Assembly: GCF_024519465.1 (NCBI RefSeq)
Contig: NZ_JALJRW010000004.1
Coordinates: 1-64,000, forward strand
Length of the DNA: 64,000 nt
DNA from: Stenotrophomonas sp. Ste86
GTDB taxonomy: Bacteria > Pseudomonadota > Gammaproteobacteria > Xanthomonadales > Xanthomonadaceae
Direction of reading: 5' to 3'
The notes below the pieces were generated by a model that saw only the letters and a list, made by a program, of their open reading frames with translations, ran no database searches and was not told the origin of the DNA. This document shows, piece after piece, positions 1-11,961 of this stretch (within the stretch, counting starts at the first letter, position 1; each line of letters opens with the position of its first letter). A program made the translations under genes and the position numbers.

Positions 1-191
1 AAAGGAGGAGGCCGCCAGGCCGGGGGACATTTGCGCCAGGGGCCTACCGGCCGCTGCGGGGCCCTGACGCGCGCGGCACGCCCGAACGGAGACCGCCCCC
101 GTTGCATACGTGACCCAGCCACCCCGCCACGCGCGCATCGCCGTACGCCATCTACCAGGCAACAAGACGCTGCCCTCCGTTGGCAGAAGCA

Positions 192-227
192 CAAAAAAAC
201 GGGCCTTTCGGCCCGTCTTTTTCTTCC
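192..227. terminator. Bidirectional rho-independent terminator after fumC
   Basis: A 7-bp GC stem (199-205 with 210-216) closes a TTTC loop and has an A-run on its left and a T-run on its right, so it can terminate in both directions. It lies 12 nt past the fumC stop, which reads leftward. No gene is evident in positions 1-191. Confidence 0.85.
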
Positions 228-238
228 TGACGTCCCGG

Positions 239-1651
<1,413 letters not shown>

Positions 1652-1939
1652 TGCATCACTCCGCGTTTCTTTCGGTTTGGAAAGGGAACCTGCGGCTGGC
1701 AACGGGCCTGATTCCCTGGCTGGCGGCTCTGCGCACGATACTCCCAAGCCGCGATGAAACCCAAGACCGGGTTTGATCGGCTAGACTCAAGATTCGTGTC
1801 CATTCAGAAAGCCTGCCGCCCCCATGGGTGACGACCCCCACAGTAGTTCCTGGCGTGCCGCCGCGCATGCATCGCCGCCCGCGCTTTCGGCCGGCCTGAA
1901 CGCCACTCCGCGCCTTGCAGCCACGCTGCGCGGCCGCCG

Positions 1940-3259
1940 ATGATCGGCAACCTGCTGCTCCTGCTGCTGGCCTTCGGGCTGGTGCTGCTCAACGGCTTCT
2001 TTGTGGCCGCCGAGTTCGCGCTGGTCAAGCTGCGCCACACCCAGGCCGTGGGCCTGGCCGCCAGCCATGGCTGGCGCGGGCGCCTGCTGCTGAACGTGCA
2101 TTCGCACCTGGACGCCTACCTGTCGGCCTGCCAGCTGGGCATCACCCTGTCCTCGCTGGGCCTGGGCTGGGTGGGTGAACCGGCGTTCGCGCACCTGCTG
2201 CAGCCGGTGTTCGATGCGTTGGGCCTGAGCGCGGAGGCCTCGCAGCTGACCTCCTTCATCATCGCCTTCAGCGTGATTTCGTTCCTGCACATCGTGCTGG
2301 GCGAACTGGCGCCCAAGTCGATGGCGATCCGACGCCCGGACCGCATGTCGCTGTGGACGGCGGCGCCGCTATACCTGTTCTACTGGGCGATGTACCCGGC
2401 GATCTGGCTGCTCAACAACAGCGCCAACGCGCTGCTGCGGCTGGCCGGCTGGGGCGATGTGGAACACACCTCGCACCGTTACTCGCGCGAGGAACTCAAG
2501 CTGATCGTCGGCCGCCAGCAGCCCGCCGGCAGTGCGCCGGACCACGGCCTGACGCTGATGAGCCATGCCCTGGAACTGCCCGAACTGGTCGCCGGCGACC
2601 TGATGCGCCCGCGCGACCACATGCGTTCGTTCCGCGATGGCATGGCGCTGGCCGAGGTGATGGCCGAATTCGCCGAAAGCCGCTACAGCCGCTACCCGTG
2701 GTTCGACCGTGATGGCGAAGACGTGCTGGGCATCCTGCACATGAAGGACCTGCTGGTCGAAATCGCGCGTGGCAGGCCCACCGACGACCTGCGCGCGCTG
2801 CTGCGCCCGGCCAACCTGATCGCGCTGGAAACCCCGGTCCCCAGCGTGCTCGAACGCTTCCGTACCGGCACCACGCACCTGGCGCTGTGCATGGAGGAAC
2901 ATGGCCGCATCCTGGGCTTCTTCACCCTGGAGGACCTGCTGGAAGTGGTGGTCGGCGATATCGAGGACGAGCATCCGCACATCGTCAAGGACGCCCCCAC
3001 CCGCGGTGCCGACGGCAGCCTGCTGGTGGCCGGTTCGACCTCGATCTTCCGCCTGGAGCGCCTGCTCGGCCACGACCTGGAGGCGCCGGAGCACCTCAAT
3101 TCGGTCGGCGGGCTGATCGTCCACCAGCTGCAGCGCCTGCCCGAAGAGGGCGAGCAGCTGGCGATCGACGGGCATCAGTTCACCATCAAACGCATGGCCG
3201 GCCACCGCATCCAGGCCGTTACCGTACGCATGGCACAGGCCGAGCCGACCGGGGCAGCG

Positions 3260-3262
<3 letters not shown>
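1940..3262 (+). CDS. CNNM/CorC-type membrane protein (UPF0053, 'hemolysin family')
   Basis: 440 residues with the full architecture of the UPF0053 family. An N-terminal CNNM (DUF21) membrane domain (about 1-190) starts with a hydrophobic helix followed by NGFFVAAEFALVK. A tandem CBS pair (about 210-335) carries the typical MRPRDHM and GILHMKDLL blocks. A CorC_HlyC transporter-associated domain (about 350-430) follows. Family members are linked to Mg2+/Co2+ efflux or resistance; the hemolysin label is historical. The ATG at 1940 overlaps the TGA of a possible 39-codon upstream frame (1824-1943). It lies 36 nt before purB in the same direction, so the two may be partly cotranscribed. The ion transported is not readable from sequence. 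Confidence 0.9.
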
Positions 3263-4666
<1,404 letters not shown>

Positions 4667-4693
4667 CGCTCGCGCTTACCGCGTGACCCCGGG

Positions 4694-4727
4694 AGGGACG
4701 CTGGCACCGCCGGCGTCCCTTCTTCGT
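4694..4727 (+). terminator. Probable purB terminator
   Basis: AGGGACGC (4694-4701) pairs with GCGTCCCT (4713-4720), and the inner bases extend the stem. The tail TTCTTCGTT is T-rich but not a pure run, so the terminator is probably of moderate strength. Confidence 0.6.
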
Positions 4728-4742
4728 TGTGGGCGACCGAGC

Positions 4743-4765
4743 AGCCGGGCATGGCCCGGCTCTAC
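4743..4765 (-). repeat. SMAG/GTAG-type extragenic palindrome
   Basis: Single copy: two AGCCGGGC/GCCCGGCT arms around ATG, ending in CTAC (GTAG when read on the minus strand). It is one member of the repeat family found throughout this window. The surrounding gap 4667-5222 holds this element, the purB terminator and the composite palindrome at 4886. I see no gene there. Confidence 0.75.
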
Positions 4766-4885
4766 CGCCGCTGCGGTCTTTGCACTGCGTTACCGGGCGT
4801 GGGCGCCCTGTCGGCAGTCGGTCGGGACCCGACCCCAGCAAGTGCATCGCCGCTCTACCGCCCGCCAACGCCGAACACTGTCCGG

Positions 4886-4992
4886 AGGTGGCCGGGCAGC
4901 CTTGCCCAGGACCGTGTGTTGCCATGGATGGCAACACCGAGCCCCCAGGGACGGGTTTACGGCGTGTCCTGGGCAAGGCTGCCCGGCCACCT
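4886..4992. repeat. 107-bp composite palindromic element
   Basis: Perfect 27-bp inverted repeats (4886-4912 and 4966-4992; arms begin AGGTGGCCGGGCAGCC) enclose 53 nt. Nested inside is a second perfect 10-bp inverted repeat (4916-4925 and 4928-4937; GTGTTGCCAT). The tidy termini and nesting look like a mobile or transcript-borne unit rather than a terminator, since no T-run follows. No reading frame inside looks like a gene. It is distinct from the SMAG family. Confidence 0.7.
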
Positions 4993-5222
4993 CACGCCAT
5001 GGAGAATCGAAGCGCGGCAGTTGATGCAAGCCTCCCCGCATCCAAAACCCACACCACGCGCACCGCCCCACCACTCGCACTGCCGCGCTGCCGCCCGCAA
5101 TCTCCCACTCCGCGACACCCCACCGCAGGTGCACATCCGCCCCAACCAGCGGACAATAGACCCGCTCGCGCCGGCCTACGCCGCGCCCCCGCTTTCCGTC
5201 TACACGCTCCAAGGATTCCCCC

Positions 5223-6644
5223 ATGGCTGCCCGCAAGACCAAGACCCCCGTCATCGAAATCCAGGCCCGCCCCGGCCTCCCGCTGGGCATGCCCGCGGCC
5301 ACCTTCCTGCGCGACTACTGGCAGAAGCGCCCCCTGCTCATCCGCGCCGCCTTCGCCGATTTTCAGACCCCCATCCAGCCCGAAGACCTCGCCGGCCTGG
5401 CTTGCGAAGACACCGCCCTCTCCCGCCTGATCACCCACGATCGCGCCACCGATGGCTGGAGCGTGCGCACCGGACCGTTCCAGGAAGAAGAATTCCCCGG
5501 CATGCCCGACCACGACTGGACCCTGCTCGTCCAGGACGTCGACAAGTGGGATCCGGACGTGCGCGCCCTCATCGGCCATTTCGACTTCCTCCCGCGCTGG
5601 CGCATGGACGACGTCATGGTCAGCTTCGCCGCCACCGGCGGCTCGGTCGGTGCCCACGTCGACCAGTACGACGTCTTCCTCCTGCAGGCCTACGGCCACC
5701 GCCGCTGGCAGATCGACGCCAGCGAATCCACCAAGGGCAAACGCCCCCCGCTGGACTTCCGCGACGACGTCGAACTCAAGCTCCTGCGCCGCTTCAAGCC
5801 CACCCACGACTGGGTCCTGGCGCCCGGCGACATGCTCTACCTGCCGCCCAACGTCCCGCACAACGGCGTCGCCGAAGACCCGTGCCTGACCTTCTCCTTC
5901 GGCATGCGTGCGCCGGCCTCGGCCGAGCTGATCAGCGATTACCTGGACACCCTCATCGAAGGCGCCGACGAGTCCATCCGCTATCAGGACCCGGACCTCA
6001 CCGTGCCCGAGGACCCGAACGAAATCGACGTCGTGGCGATGAACCGCGTGGTCGAGGCGCTCAACGCCATCCGCATGAACGATCCCGACAAGCTCGGCGA
6101 CTGGTTCGGCCGCTTCATCACCACCTACCGCGCTGCCGGTGAAGTGATGCCCGGCGGTGAGCCGGTGCAGCGCGAAGAAATCGAAGCTGCGCTCGCCGCC
6201 GGCCTGGACCTGCAGCGCCATCCGTGGGCGCGCATGGCCTGGCGCCGGGCCAAGCGCGGTGCCAGCCTATACTGCAGCGGCCTGGAATTCGCCTTGCCAG
6301 TCAAAGACGCCCAGCTCCTGGCCGCGACTGAACAGCTCGGCGCCGCGCTCTACCAGAAGCTCTCGGCCAAGGGCCGCGATGCCGTCCAGGAACTGGTCTC
6401 CGGCGGCTATTACCAGCTCTTCGACGCCCTGGCCTTCGATGACGAAGACGAATTTGACGACGAAGAAGAGGACGGCACCTTCGCCGAGGACGCCATCGTC
6501 GATGGCACCGAGGCGGTCGAGGTCGACAGCGCCCAGCCCGATGTCCACGAAGTGACCATCCACGACGACGGCATCGAAGTCATCGTCGATTTCGACGACA
6601 CCGACGAGAGCGACGACGCCCAGGACGACGGCAAGGCGCCCTGA
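5223..6644 (+). CDS. roxA: JmjC/cupin ribosomal oxygenase (L16 arginine hydroxylase type) with acidic tail
   Basis: Resembles E. coli RoxA/YcfD, an Fe(II)- and 2-oxoglutarate-dependent oxygenase that hydroxylates an arginine of ribosomal protein L16. 473 residues against about 373 for YcfD. The JmjC core (about 95-235) contains GSVGAHVDQYDVFLLQ, giving the H-x-D iron ligands, and PPNVPHNG with the distal His. A helical dimerisation and winged-helix part follows to about residue 400. The last 70 or so residues are a low-complexity Asp/Glu-rich tail (DDEDEFDDEEEDGTF and more) absent from E. coli YcfD. The next gene starts 2 nt after the stop, so the two are cotranscribed. The substrate is inferred by homology. 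Confidence 0.88.
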   Translation: MAARKTKTPVIEIQARPGLPLGMPAATFLRDYWQKRPLLIRAAFADFQTPIQPEDLAGLACEDTALSRLITHDRATDGWSVRTGPFQEEEFPGMPDHDWTLLVQDVDKWDPDVRALIGHFDFLPRWRMDDVMVSFAATGGSVGAHVDQYDVFLLQAYGHRRWQIDASESTKGKRPPLDFRDDVELKLLRRFKPTHDWVLAPGDMLYLPPNVPHNGVAEDPCLTFSFGMRAPASAELISDYLDTLIEGADESIRYQDPDLTVPEDPNEIDVVAMNRVVEALNAIRMNDPDKLGDWFGRFITTYRAAGEVMPGGEPVQREEIEAALAAGLDLQRHPWARMAWRRAKRGASLYCSGLEFALPVKDAQLLAATEQLGAALYQKLSAKGRDAVQELVSGGYYQLFDALAFDDEDEFDDEEEDGTFAEDAIVDGTEAVEVDSAQPDVHEVTIHDDGIEVIVDFDDTDESDDAQDDGKAP

Positions 6645-6646
6645 AC

Positions 6647-7555
6647 ATGGGCGCGTCCGGCATCCAGGTGGCCGTGGTCGACTATCCCGCGCAGCGCGAC
6701 GCGCTGCACGGAGTCCGGCACCGCGTGTTCGTGGACGAACAGCGGGTGCCGGCCGAACTGGAGATCGATGCGCTCGACCCGCTGAGCGTGCACGTGCTGG
6801 CCAGCACTGCCCAGGGCGAGCCGATCGGCGCCGGCCGGCTCACCCCGGACGGCCGTATCGGTCGCATGGCCGTGCTGGCCAACGGGCGCGGCCATGGGGT
6901 CGGTGAGGCGATGCTGCTGGCCCTGGTCGAGGCCGCCCGCGCCCGCGGCTGGCGGGAGGTGAGCCTGCACGCCCAGTTGCCGGCCCGCGTGTTCTATACC
7001 CGCCAAGGCTTCCTGCCCGAGGGCGACGTGTTCGAAGAGGCCGGTATCGCCCACCAGCACATGCGCCGCGTGCTGGACGGGGCGGTCAACATCACCGCCT
7101 TTGATGAGGCGGTGGCGATCACCACCGCCCTGGTCCACCGTGCCCGCCGCCAGCTGTGGATTCACAGCCGCCAGCTCGACCCCGGCCTGCTCGACGCCCC
7201 GCCGGTGCTGGAGGCCCTGCGCCGCTTCGGCACCGCCCGCCATGACAAACAAGCCTGGCTGATCGTTCACGACGCCCCGGCCATCGCCCAGTCTGGCTCA
7301 CCGCTGCCCGGGCTGCTGCAACGCCTGCCCAGCGTCTTCCGGGTACGCCAGGTCAGCGACCCGATCGACCGCGCCCTGGCCTCGGCCTGTCTGCTCAACG
7401 ATGCCGGCGACTACTACTTTCGTCTGGGTGGGCACCGCTACGACGGTGAAGCCGCCCTCGCGCTGCCAGCACGTTCGCGACCGTTGCAGGACGGTTTGCA
7501 GCGCGTATGGGAACGTTCGCGTGAATGCAGCGAATTGCGCGCCATCGGTCTGTAG
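6647..7555 (+). CDS. GNAT acetyltransferase with extra C-terminal domain
   Basis: 302 residues. Residues 1-140 form a GNAT fold of the ElaA/YjcF kind: FVDEQRVPAELEIDALD, then IGRMAVLANGRGHGVGEAML, the acetyl-CoA binding loop, and a VFYTRQGF motif near residue 115. Residues about 155-300 form a second domain of unknown function seen with such GNATs in xanthomonads. It begins with a helix and contains WIHSRQLDPGLLD. It follows roxA by 2 nt, so both are probably one transcript. The acceptor substrate is unknown. Confidence 0.8.
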   Translation: MGASGIQVAVVDYPAQRDALHGVRHRVFVDEQRVPAELEIDALDPLSVHVLASTAQGEPIGAGRLTPDGRIGRMAVLANGRGHGVGEAMLLALVEAARARGWREVSLHAQLPARVFYTRQGFLPEGDVFEEAGIAHQHMRRVLDGAVNITAFDEAVAITTALVHRARRQLWIHSRQLDPGLLDAPPVLEALRRFGTARHDKQAWLIVHDAPAIAQSGSPLPGLLQRLPSVFRVRQVSDPIDRALASACLLNDAGDYYFRLGGHRYDGEAALALPARSRPLQDGLQRVWERSRECSELRAIGL

Positions 7556-7641
7556 CTCACGCCACAGGCTCGAACCTGTCTGGGAATGACACCGCAGTCC
7601 ACCCGGGACCGCCGCGGTGCCCCTTCCTGTCTCGATGGGGG

Positions 7642-7647
7642 TACAAT
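7642..7647 (+). promoter_or_regulatory. Possible -10 box of the sucA operon
   Basis: TACAAT in a 184-bp gap before sucA matches the sigma-70 -10 consensus in five of six positions. The -35 region is poor. If used, transcription would start near 7654 and leave about 86 nt of leader before the GTG start. Confidence 0.35.
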
Positions 7648-7739
7648 TTGGGGAGTTAGATACCGCCCGCGCAGGGCTATTCACTTTTCCCTGCCGGATC
7701 ATCGAAGCCTTACCCCACAAGCGAATCCGACCCTCCATC

Positions 7740-10571
7740 GTGGACAATCTACTGAAGCAGTTTGCGCAGTCTTCGCAGCTCGCCGGCGGCAACGCCTCCT
7801 ATATCGAGGATCTGTACGAGCAGTACCTCGTTTCTCCGGACAGTGTCGATCCCAAATGGAAGACCTACTTCGACGGCTTCAAGGGCCGCGAAGCCGGTGA
7901 CATTCCGCACTCGGCCGTCATCGCCCACATCACCGACGCTGCCAAAAACGCTGTCAACAGCGGTACGGCCACCGGTGCCGGCGACGAGCGCGAGCGCAAT
8001 GTCGGCCGTCTGATCACCGCCTATCGTTCGCGCGGCCACCTCGGTGCCCGTCTGGACCCGCTGGGCCTGACCCCGCCGACCAACCCGCCGGATCTGGGGC
8101 TGCCGTTCCACAGCCTGTCCGAGAGCGACCTGGGCAGCGAGTTCAGCACTGGCGGCATCGCCGGCCAGCCGCGCATGAAGCTGCGCGATCTCCTCGAGCG
8201 CCTGAAGAAGACCTACACCGGCTCCATCGGTGCGGAATTCATGCACATCTCCGAGGTCGAGCAGCGCCAGTGGCTTTATCAGCGCCTGGAGACCACGGGC
8301 GGCAACTACAGCCTGGATGCCGACACGCAGCGTCGCACCCTGGAGCGGCTGACTGCGGCCGAAGGCCTGGAGCGCTACCTGCACACCAAGTACGTCGGCC
8401 AGAAGCGCTTCTCGCTGGAAGGCGGCGACTCGCTGATCCCGATGATGGACACCATCATCCGTGACGCCGGCAAGGATGGCGTCAAGGACGTGGTCGTCGG
8501 CATGGCCCACCGTGGCCGCCTGAACGTGCTGGTCAATACGCTGGGCAAGAGCCCGCGCAAGCTGTTCGACGAGTTCGAAGGCAAGTTCGAACACGACGAC
8601 CACGCCTCGGCCGGCGACGTGAAGTACCACATGGGCTTCTCGGCCGACATCGCCACCCCGGGCGGCGCGGTCCACCTGGCGCTGGCGTTCAACCCGTCGC
8701 ACCTGGAAATCGCCGACCCGGTCGTGGCCGGCAGCGTGCGCTCGCGCCAGGAACGTCGTGGCGATACCGAACGCAAGCAGGTGATGCCGATCCTGATCCA
8801 CGGCGACGCGGCCTTCTCCGGCCAGGGCGTGGTGATGGAGCTGTTCCAGATGTCCCAGGCCCGCGGCTTCGCCGTCGGTGGCACGGTGCACATCGTGGTC
8901 AACAACCAGGTCGGTTTCACCACCTCCAACCCGCTGGATACGCGCTCCACGCGCTATGCCACCGACGTGGCCAAGATGATCGCCGCACCGGTGCTGCACG
9001 TGAACGGCGATGATCCCGAAGCGGTCGTGTTCGCCGCCAAGCTGGCCTTCGAGTTCCGCCAGAAGTTCGCCAAGGACGTGGTCATCGATCTGATGTGCTA
9101 CCGCCGTTGGGGCCACAACGAGGCCGACGAACCGGCGATCACCCAGCCGCTGATGTACCAGGTGATCCGCAAGCACCAGACCACCCGCGAGCTGTATGCC
9201 GCCCAGCTGGAAGCCGCAGGCGTCATTCCGGCCGACGGTGGCAAGGCGCTGGTCGATGCGTACCGCAACAAGCTCGATGCCGGCGAAGTCACCACCGAGC
9301 TGGCGGCGGTCGAAAAGACCCCGGCCACCAGCAAGATGTACGTCGACTGGCCCAAGCTGCTCAACGGCAAGCTCTCCGACGCGGTGTCCACCGCCGTGGG
9401 CATGGAGAAGGTCAAGCAGCTGGCACAGCTGATCAACACCGTGCCCGAGGGCGTGGAGCTGCACTCGCGCGTGGCCAAGGTCTACGACGACCGTCGCAAG
9501 ATGGCCGCCGGCGAGATCCCGGGCGACTGGGGCTTTGCCGAAAATCTGGCCTACGCCACCGTGCTGGACGAAGGCAACAGCCTGCGTCTGGTCGGCCAGG
9601 ACGTCGGCCGCGGTACGTTCACCCACCGCCACGCGATCCTGCACGACCAGAAGACCGACAACTACTACCTGCCGCTGCGCCAGCTGGTCGAGTCGCCGGA
9701 ACAGGCCACCATCATCGATTCGCTGCTCAGCGAAGAAGCGGTGATGGCTTATGAGTACGGCTTCTCCACCACCGATCCCAACACCCTGTGCATCTGGGAA
9801 GGCCAGTTCGGCGATTTTGCCAACGGCGCCCAGGTCGTGATCGATCAGTTCATCGCCGCCGGCGAAGCCAAGTGGGGCCGCATCACCGGCCTGACCCTGC
9901 TGCTGCCGCATGGTTACGAAGGCCAGGGCCCGGAGCACAGCTCCGCGCGCCTGGAGCGTTTCCTGCAGCTGTGTGCGCTGGAGAACATGCTGGTGTGCGT
10001 GCCGTCGACCCCGGCGCAGGCGTACCACATGCTGCGTCGCCAGATGCGCATGACCACCCGCAAGCCGCTGATCGTGATGTCGCCCAAGTCGCTGCTTCGC
10101 CACAAGCTGGCCGTGTCGACCCTGGAAGAGCTGGCCAACGGCGAGTTCCAGCACCTGATCGGCGATGCCAAGGCAGAGAGCAAGAAGGTCAAGCGCGTGG
10201 TGCTGTGCTCGGGCAAGGTCTACTACGACCTGCTCGAAGACCAGACCAAGCGTGGCCAGGACGATGTCGCCATCATCCGTGTCGAACAGCTGTATCCGTT
10301 CCCGCGCGTGGCACTGGCAGCGGAGCTGAAGAAGTACGGCAAGGCGGCCGATGTGGTGTGGTGTCAGGAAGAACCGCAGAACCAGGGTGCCTGGTACCAG
10401 ATCCGTCACCACCTGCAGGCGTGCCTGGCCGATGGCCAGAGCATCCATTACGCAGGTCGCGCCCGTTCGGCATCGCCGGCCGCTGGACACATGGCTGACC
10501 ACATCATCGAACAGCAGAAGCTGATCGCCGATGCCCTGGTCAACCCGTTCAACGACTCGGTCGCTGAATAA
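7740..10571 (+). CDS. sucA: 2-oxoglutarate dehydrogenase E1 component
   Basis: Thiamine-diphosphate-dependent E1 that decarboxylates 2-oxoglutarate and succinylates the lipoyl group of SucB. From the GTG at 7740 the protein is 943 residues (E. coli SucA 933). It begins [26 protein letters not shown], the conserved N-terminal segment. An upstream in-frame ATG (7617) would add 41 unconserved residues, so GTG is preferred although no Shine-Dalgarno sequence is visible. [25 protein letters not shown] and NNQVGFTT of the cofactor site and [22 protein letters not shown] are intact. It heads sucA-sucB-lpdA, the complete complex. Confidence 0.95.
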   Translation: MDNLLKQFAQSSQLAGGNASYIEDLYEQYLVSPDSVDPKWKTYFDGFKGREAGDIPHSAVIAHITDAAKNAVNSGTATGAGDERERNVGRLITAYRSRGHLGARLDPLGLTPPTNPPDLGLPFHSLSESDLGSEFSTGGIAGQPRMKLRDLLERLKKTYTGSIGAEFMHISEVEQRQWLYQRLETTGGNYSLDADTQRRTLERLTAAEGLERYLHTKYVGQKRFSLEGGDSLIPMMDTIIRDAGKDGVKDVVVGMAHRGRLNVLVNTLGKSPRKLFDEFEGKFEHDDHASAGDVKYHMGFSADIATPGGAVHLALAFNPSHLEIADPVVAGSVRSRQERRGDTERKQVMPILIHGDAAFSGQGVVMELFQMSQARGFAVGGTVHIVVNNQVGFTTSNPLDTRSTRYATDVAKMIAAPVLHVNGDDPEAVVFAAKLAFEFRQKFAKDVVIDLMCYRRWGHNEADEPAITQPLMYQVIRKHQTTRELYAAQLEAAGVIPADGGKALVDAYRNKLDAGEVTTELAAVEKTPATSKMYVDWPKLLNGKLSDAVSTAVGMEKVKQLAQLINTVPEGVELHSRVAKVYDDRRKMAAGEIPGDWGFAENLAYATVLDEGNSLRLVGQDVGRGTFTHRHAILHDQKTDNYYLPLRQLVESPEQATIIDSLLSEEAVMAYEYGFSTTDPNTLCIWEGQFGDFANGAQVVIDQFIAAGEAKWGRITGLTLLLPHGYEGQGPEHSSARLERFLQLCALENMLVCVPSTPAQAYHMLRRQMRMTTRKPLIVMSPKSLLRHKLAVSTLEELANGEFQHLIGDAKAESKKVKRVVLCSGKVYYDLLEDQTKRGQDDVAIIRVEQLYPFPRVALAAELKKYGKAADVVWCQEEPQNQGAWYQIRHHLQACLADGQSIHYAGRARSASPAAGHMADHIIEQQKLIADALVNPFNDSVAE

Positions 10572-10614
10572 CTCCCTCCCTCATTCTAGAAAAGACAAAT
10601 CAGGAAGCTCCCGC

Positions 10615-11826
10615 ATGGCCACCGAAGTCAAAGCCCCGGTACTGCCCGAATCCGTCGCCGACGGCACCATCGCCACCTGGCACAAGAAGGTCGGCGATGC
10701 CGTCAAGCGCGATGAAAACCTGCTTGATCTGGAAACCGACAAGGTCGTCCTGGAAGTGCCGTCGCCCGTCGATGGCGTGCTGAAGGAGATCAAGTTCGAG
10801 GTCGGCGCCACCGTGACCTCCAGCCAGGTCGTGGCCATCATCGAAGAAGGCGCCACCGCCGCTGCTGCGCCGGCCGCCGAAGAGAAGAAGGCTGACGCCG
10901 CTCCGGCCGCTGCCGCACCGGCAGCCGCTGCCCCGGCCGCTGCTGCGGCGCCGGCACCGGCCACCAAGTCGGCTGCCGACGCCCTGCCCCCGGGCGCCCG
11001 CTTCTCGGCCATCACCGAAGGCGTGAACCCGGCCGACGTGTCCGGCACCGGCCGTCACGGTGCGGTGACCAAGGAAGACATCGTCAACTTCGCCCGCAAC
11101 GGCGGCGCCGGCAAGGCCGGTGGCGCACGTCCGGAAGAACGCGTGCCGATGACCCGCATCCGCAAGCGCATCGCCGAGCGCCTGATGCAGTCCAAGAACA
11201 GCACGGCCATGCTGACCACCTTCAACGAGGTGGACCTGTCCAAGGTCTCGGCCGCGCGCAAGGATCTGCAGGACGAGTTCGTCAAGGCGCACGGCATCAA
11301 GCTGGGCTTCATGAGCTTCTTCGTGAAGGCCGCCGCCAATGCGCTGCAGCGCTTCCCGCTGGTCAATGCCTCGATCGACGGCGATGACGTCATCTATCAC
11401 GGCTACTCGGATATCTCCATCGCCGTGTCGACCGACAAGGGTCTGGTGACCCCGGTGCTGCGCAACGTCGAGCGCATGTCCTTTGCCGACATCGAGAAGA
11501 CCATCGCCGACTACGCCAAGAAGGCCCGTGACGGCAAGCTGAGCCTGGAAGAACTGCAGGGCGGCACCTTCACCGTGACCAACGGCGGCACCTTCGGCTC
11601 GCTGCTGTCGACTCCGATCATCAACCCGCCGCAGAGCGCCATCCTGGGCATGCACGCCATCAAGGAGCGTCCGATCGCCCAGAACGGCCAGGTCGTGATC
11701 GCGCCGATGATGTACCTGGCGCTGTCCTACGATCACCGCATCATCGACGGCAAGGACTCGGTCCAGTTCCTGGTGGACATCAAGAACCAGCTGGAAAACC
11801 CGGGCCGCATGCTGTTCGGCCTGTAA
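10615..11826 (+). CDS. sucB: Dihydrolipoyllysine succinyltransferase (E2)
   Basis: Core E2 of the 2-oxoglutarate dehydrogenase complex, 403 residues (E. coli 405). Domains in order: one lipoyl domain (1-75) with the lipoylated lysine in [10 protein letters not shown]; an Ala/Pro-rich linker (about 78-117); an E3/E1-binding domain (about 122-160, ending [12 protein letters not shown]); and the acyltransferase domain (about 175-403) with the catalytic SYDHRIIDG motif. The start at 10615 has GGAAG 9 nt upstream. It lies 43 nt after sucA. A GC-rich hairpin follows before lpdA. Confidence 0.96.
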   Translation: MATEVKAPVLPESVADGTIATWHKKVGDAVKRDENLLDLETDKVVLEVPSPVDGVLKEIKFEVGATVTSSQVVAIIEEGATAAAAPAAEEKKADAAPAAAAPAAAAPAAAAAPAPATKSAADALPPGARFSAITEGVNPADVSGTGRHGAVTKEDIVNFARNGGAGKAGGARPEERVPMTRIRKRIAERLMQSKNSTAMLTTFNEVDLSKVSAARKDLQDEFVKAHGIKLGFMSFFVKAAANALQRFPLVNASIDGDDVIYHGYSDISIAVSTDKGLVTPVLRNVERMSFADIEKTIADYAKKARDGKLSLEELQGGTFTVTNGGTFGSLLSTPIINPPQSAILGMHAIKERPIAQNGQVVIAPMMYLALSYDHRIIDGKDSVQFLVDIKNQLENPGRMLFGL

Positions 11827-11835
11827 GGCCTCCCG

Positions 11836-11870
11836 CCCCTCCGCGCCTGCGCGGAGGGGTTCTGGTTTTA
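11836..11870 (+). terminator. Hairpin between sucB and lpdA, weak terminator or attenuator
   Basis: A perfect 10-bp stem (11836-11845 with 11850-11859, loop CCTG) is followed by TTCTGGTTTTA. The interrupted T-run suggests partial termination, so lpdA may be made in a different amount from sucAB or have its own promoter in the 100 nt that follow. Confidence 0.6.
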
Positions 11871-11961
11871 CGGCAATGCACCGCACTGCCCTGCTCCCTC
11901 CCCGGCGCCTGCTCGCCACCGGCTTCAAGCGAAGCTCGGGAATGCAACAAGGACTATTTCA

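Noticed and set aside
4727-5020. Plus-strand reading frames across the 4.7-5.2 kb gap
   Set aside because: They run through the composite palindrome and the SMAG element and have no start signal or conserved sequence.
7749-10502. A 917-codon open frame on the minus strand opposite sucA
   Set aside because: Shadow of the sucA frame in a GC-rich gene; no recognisable domains or ribosome-binding site.
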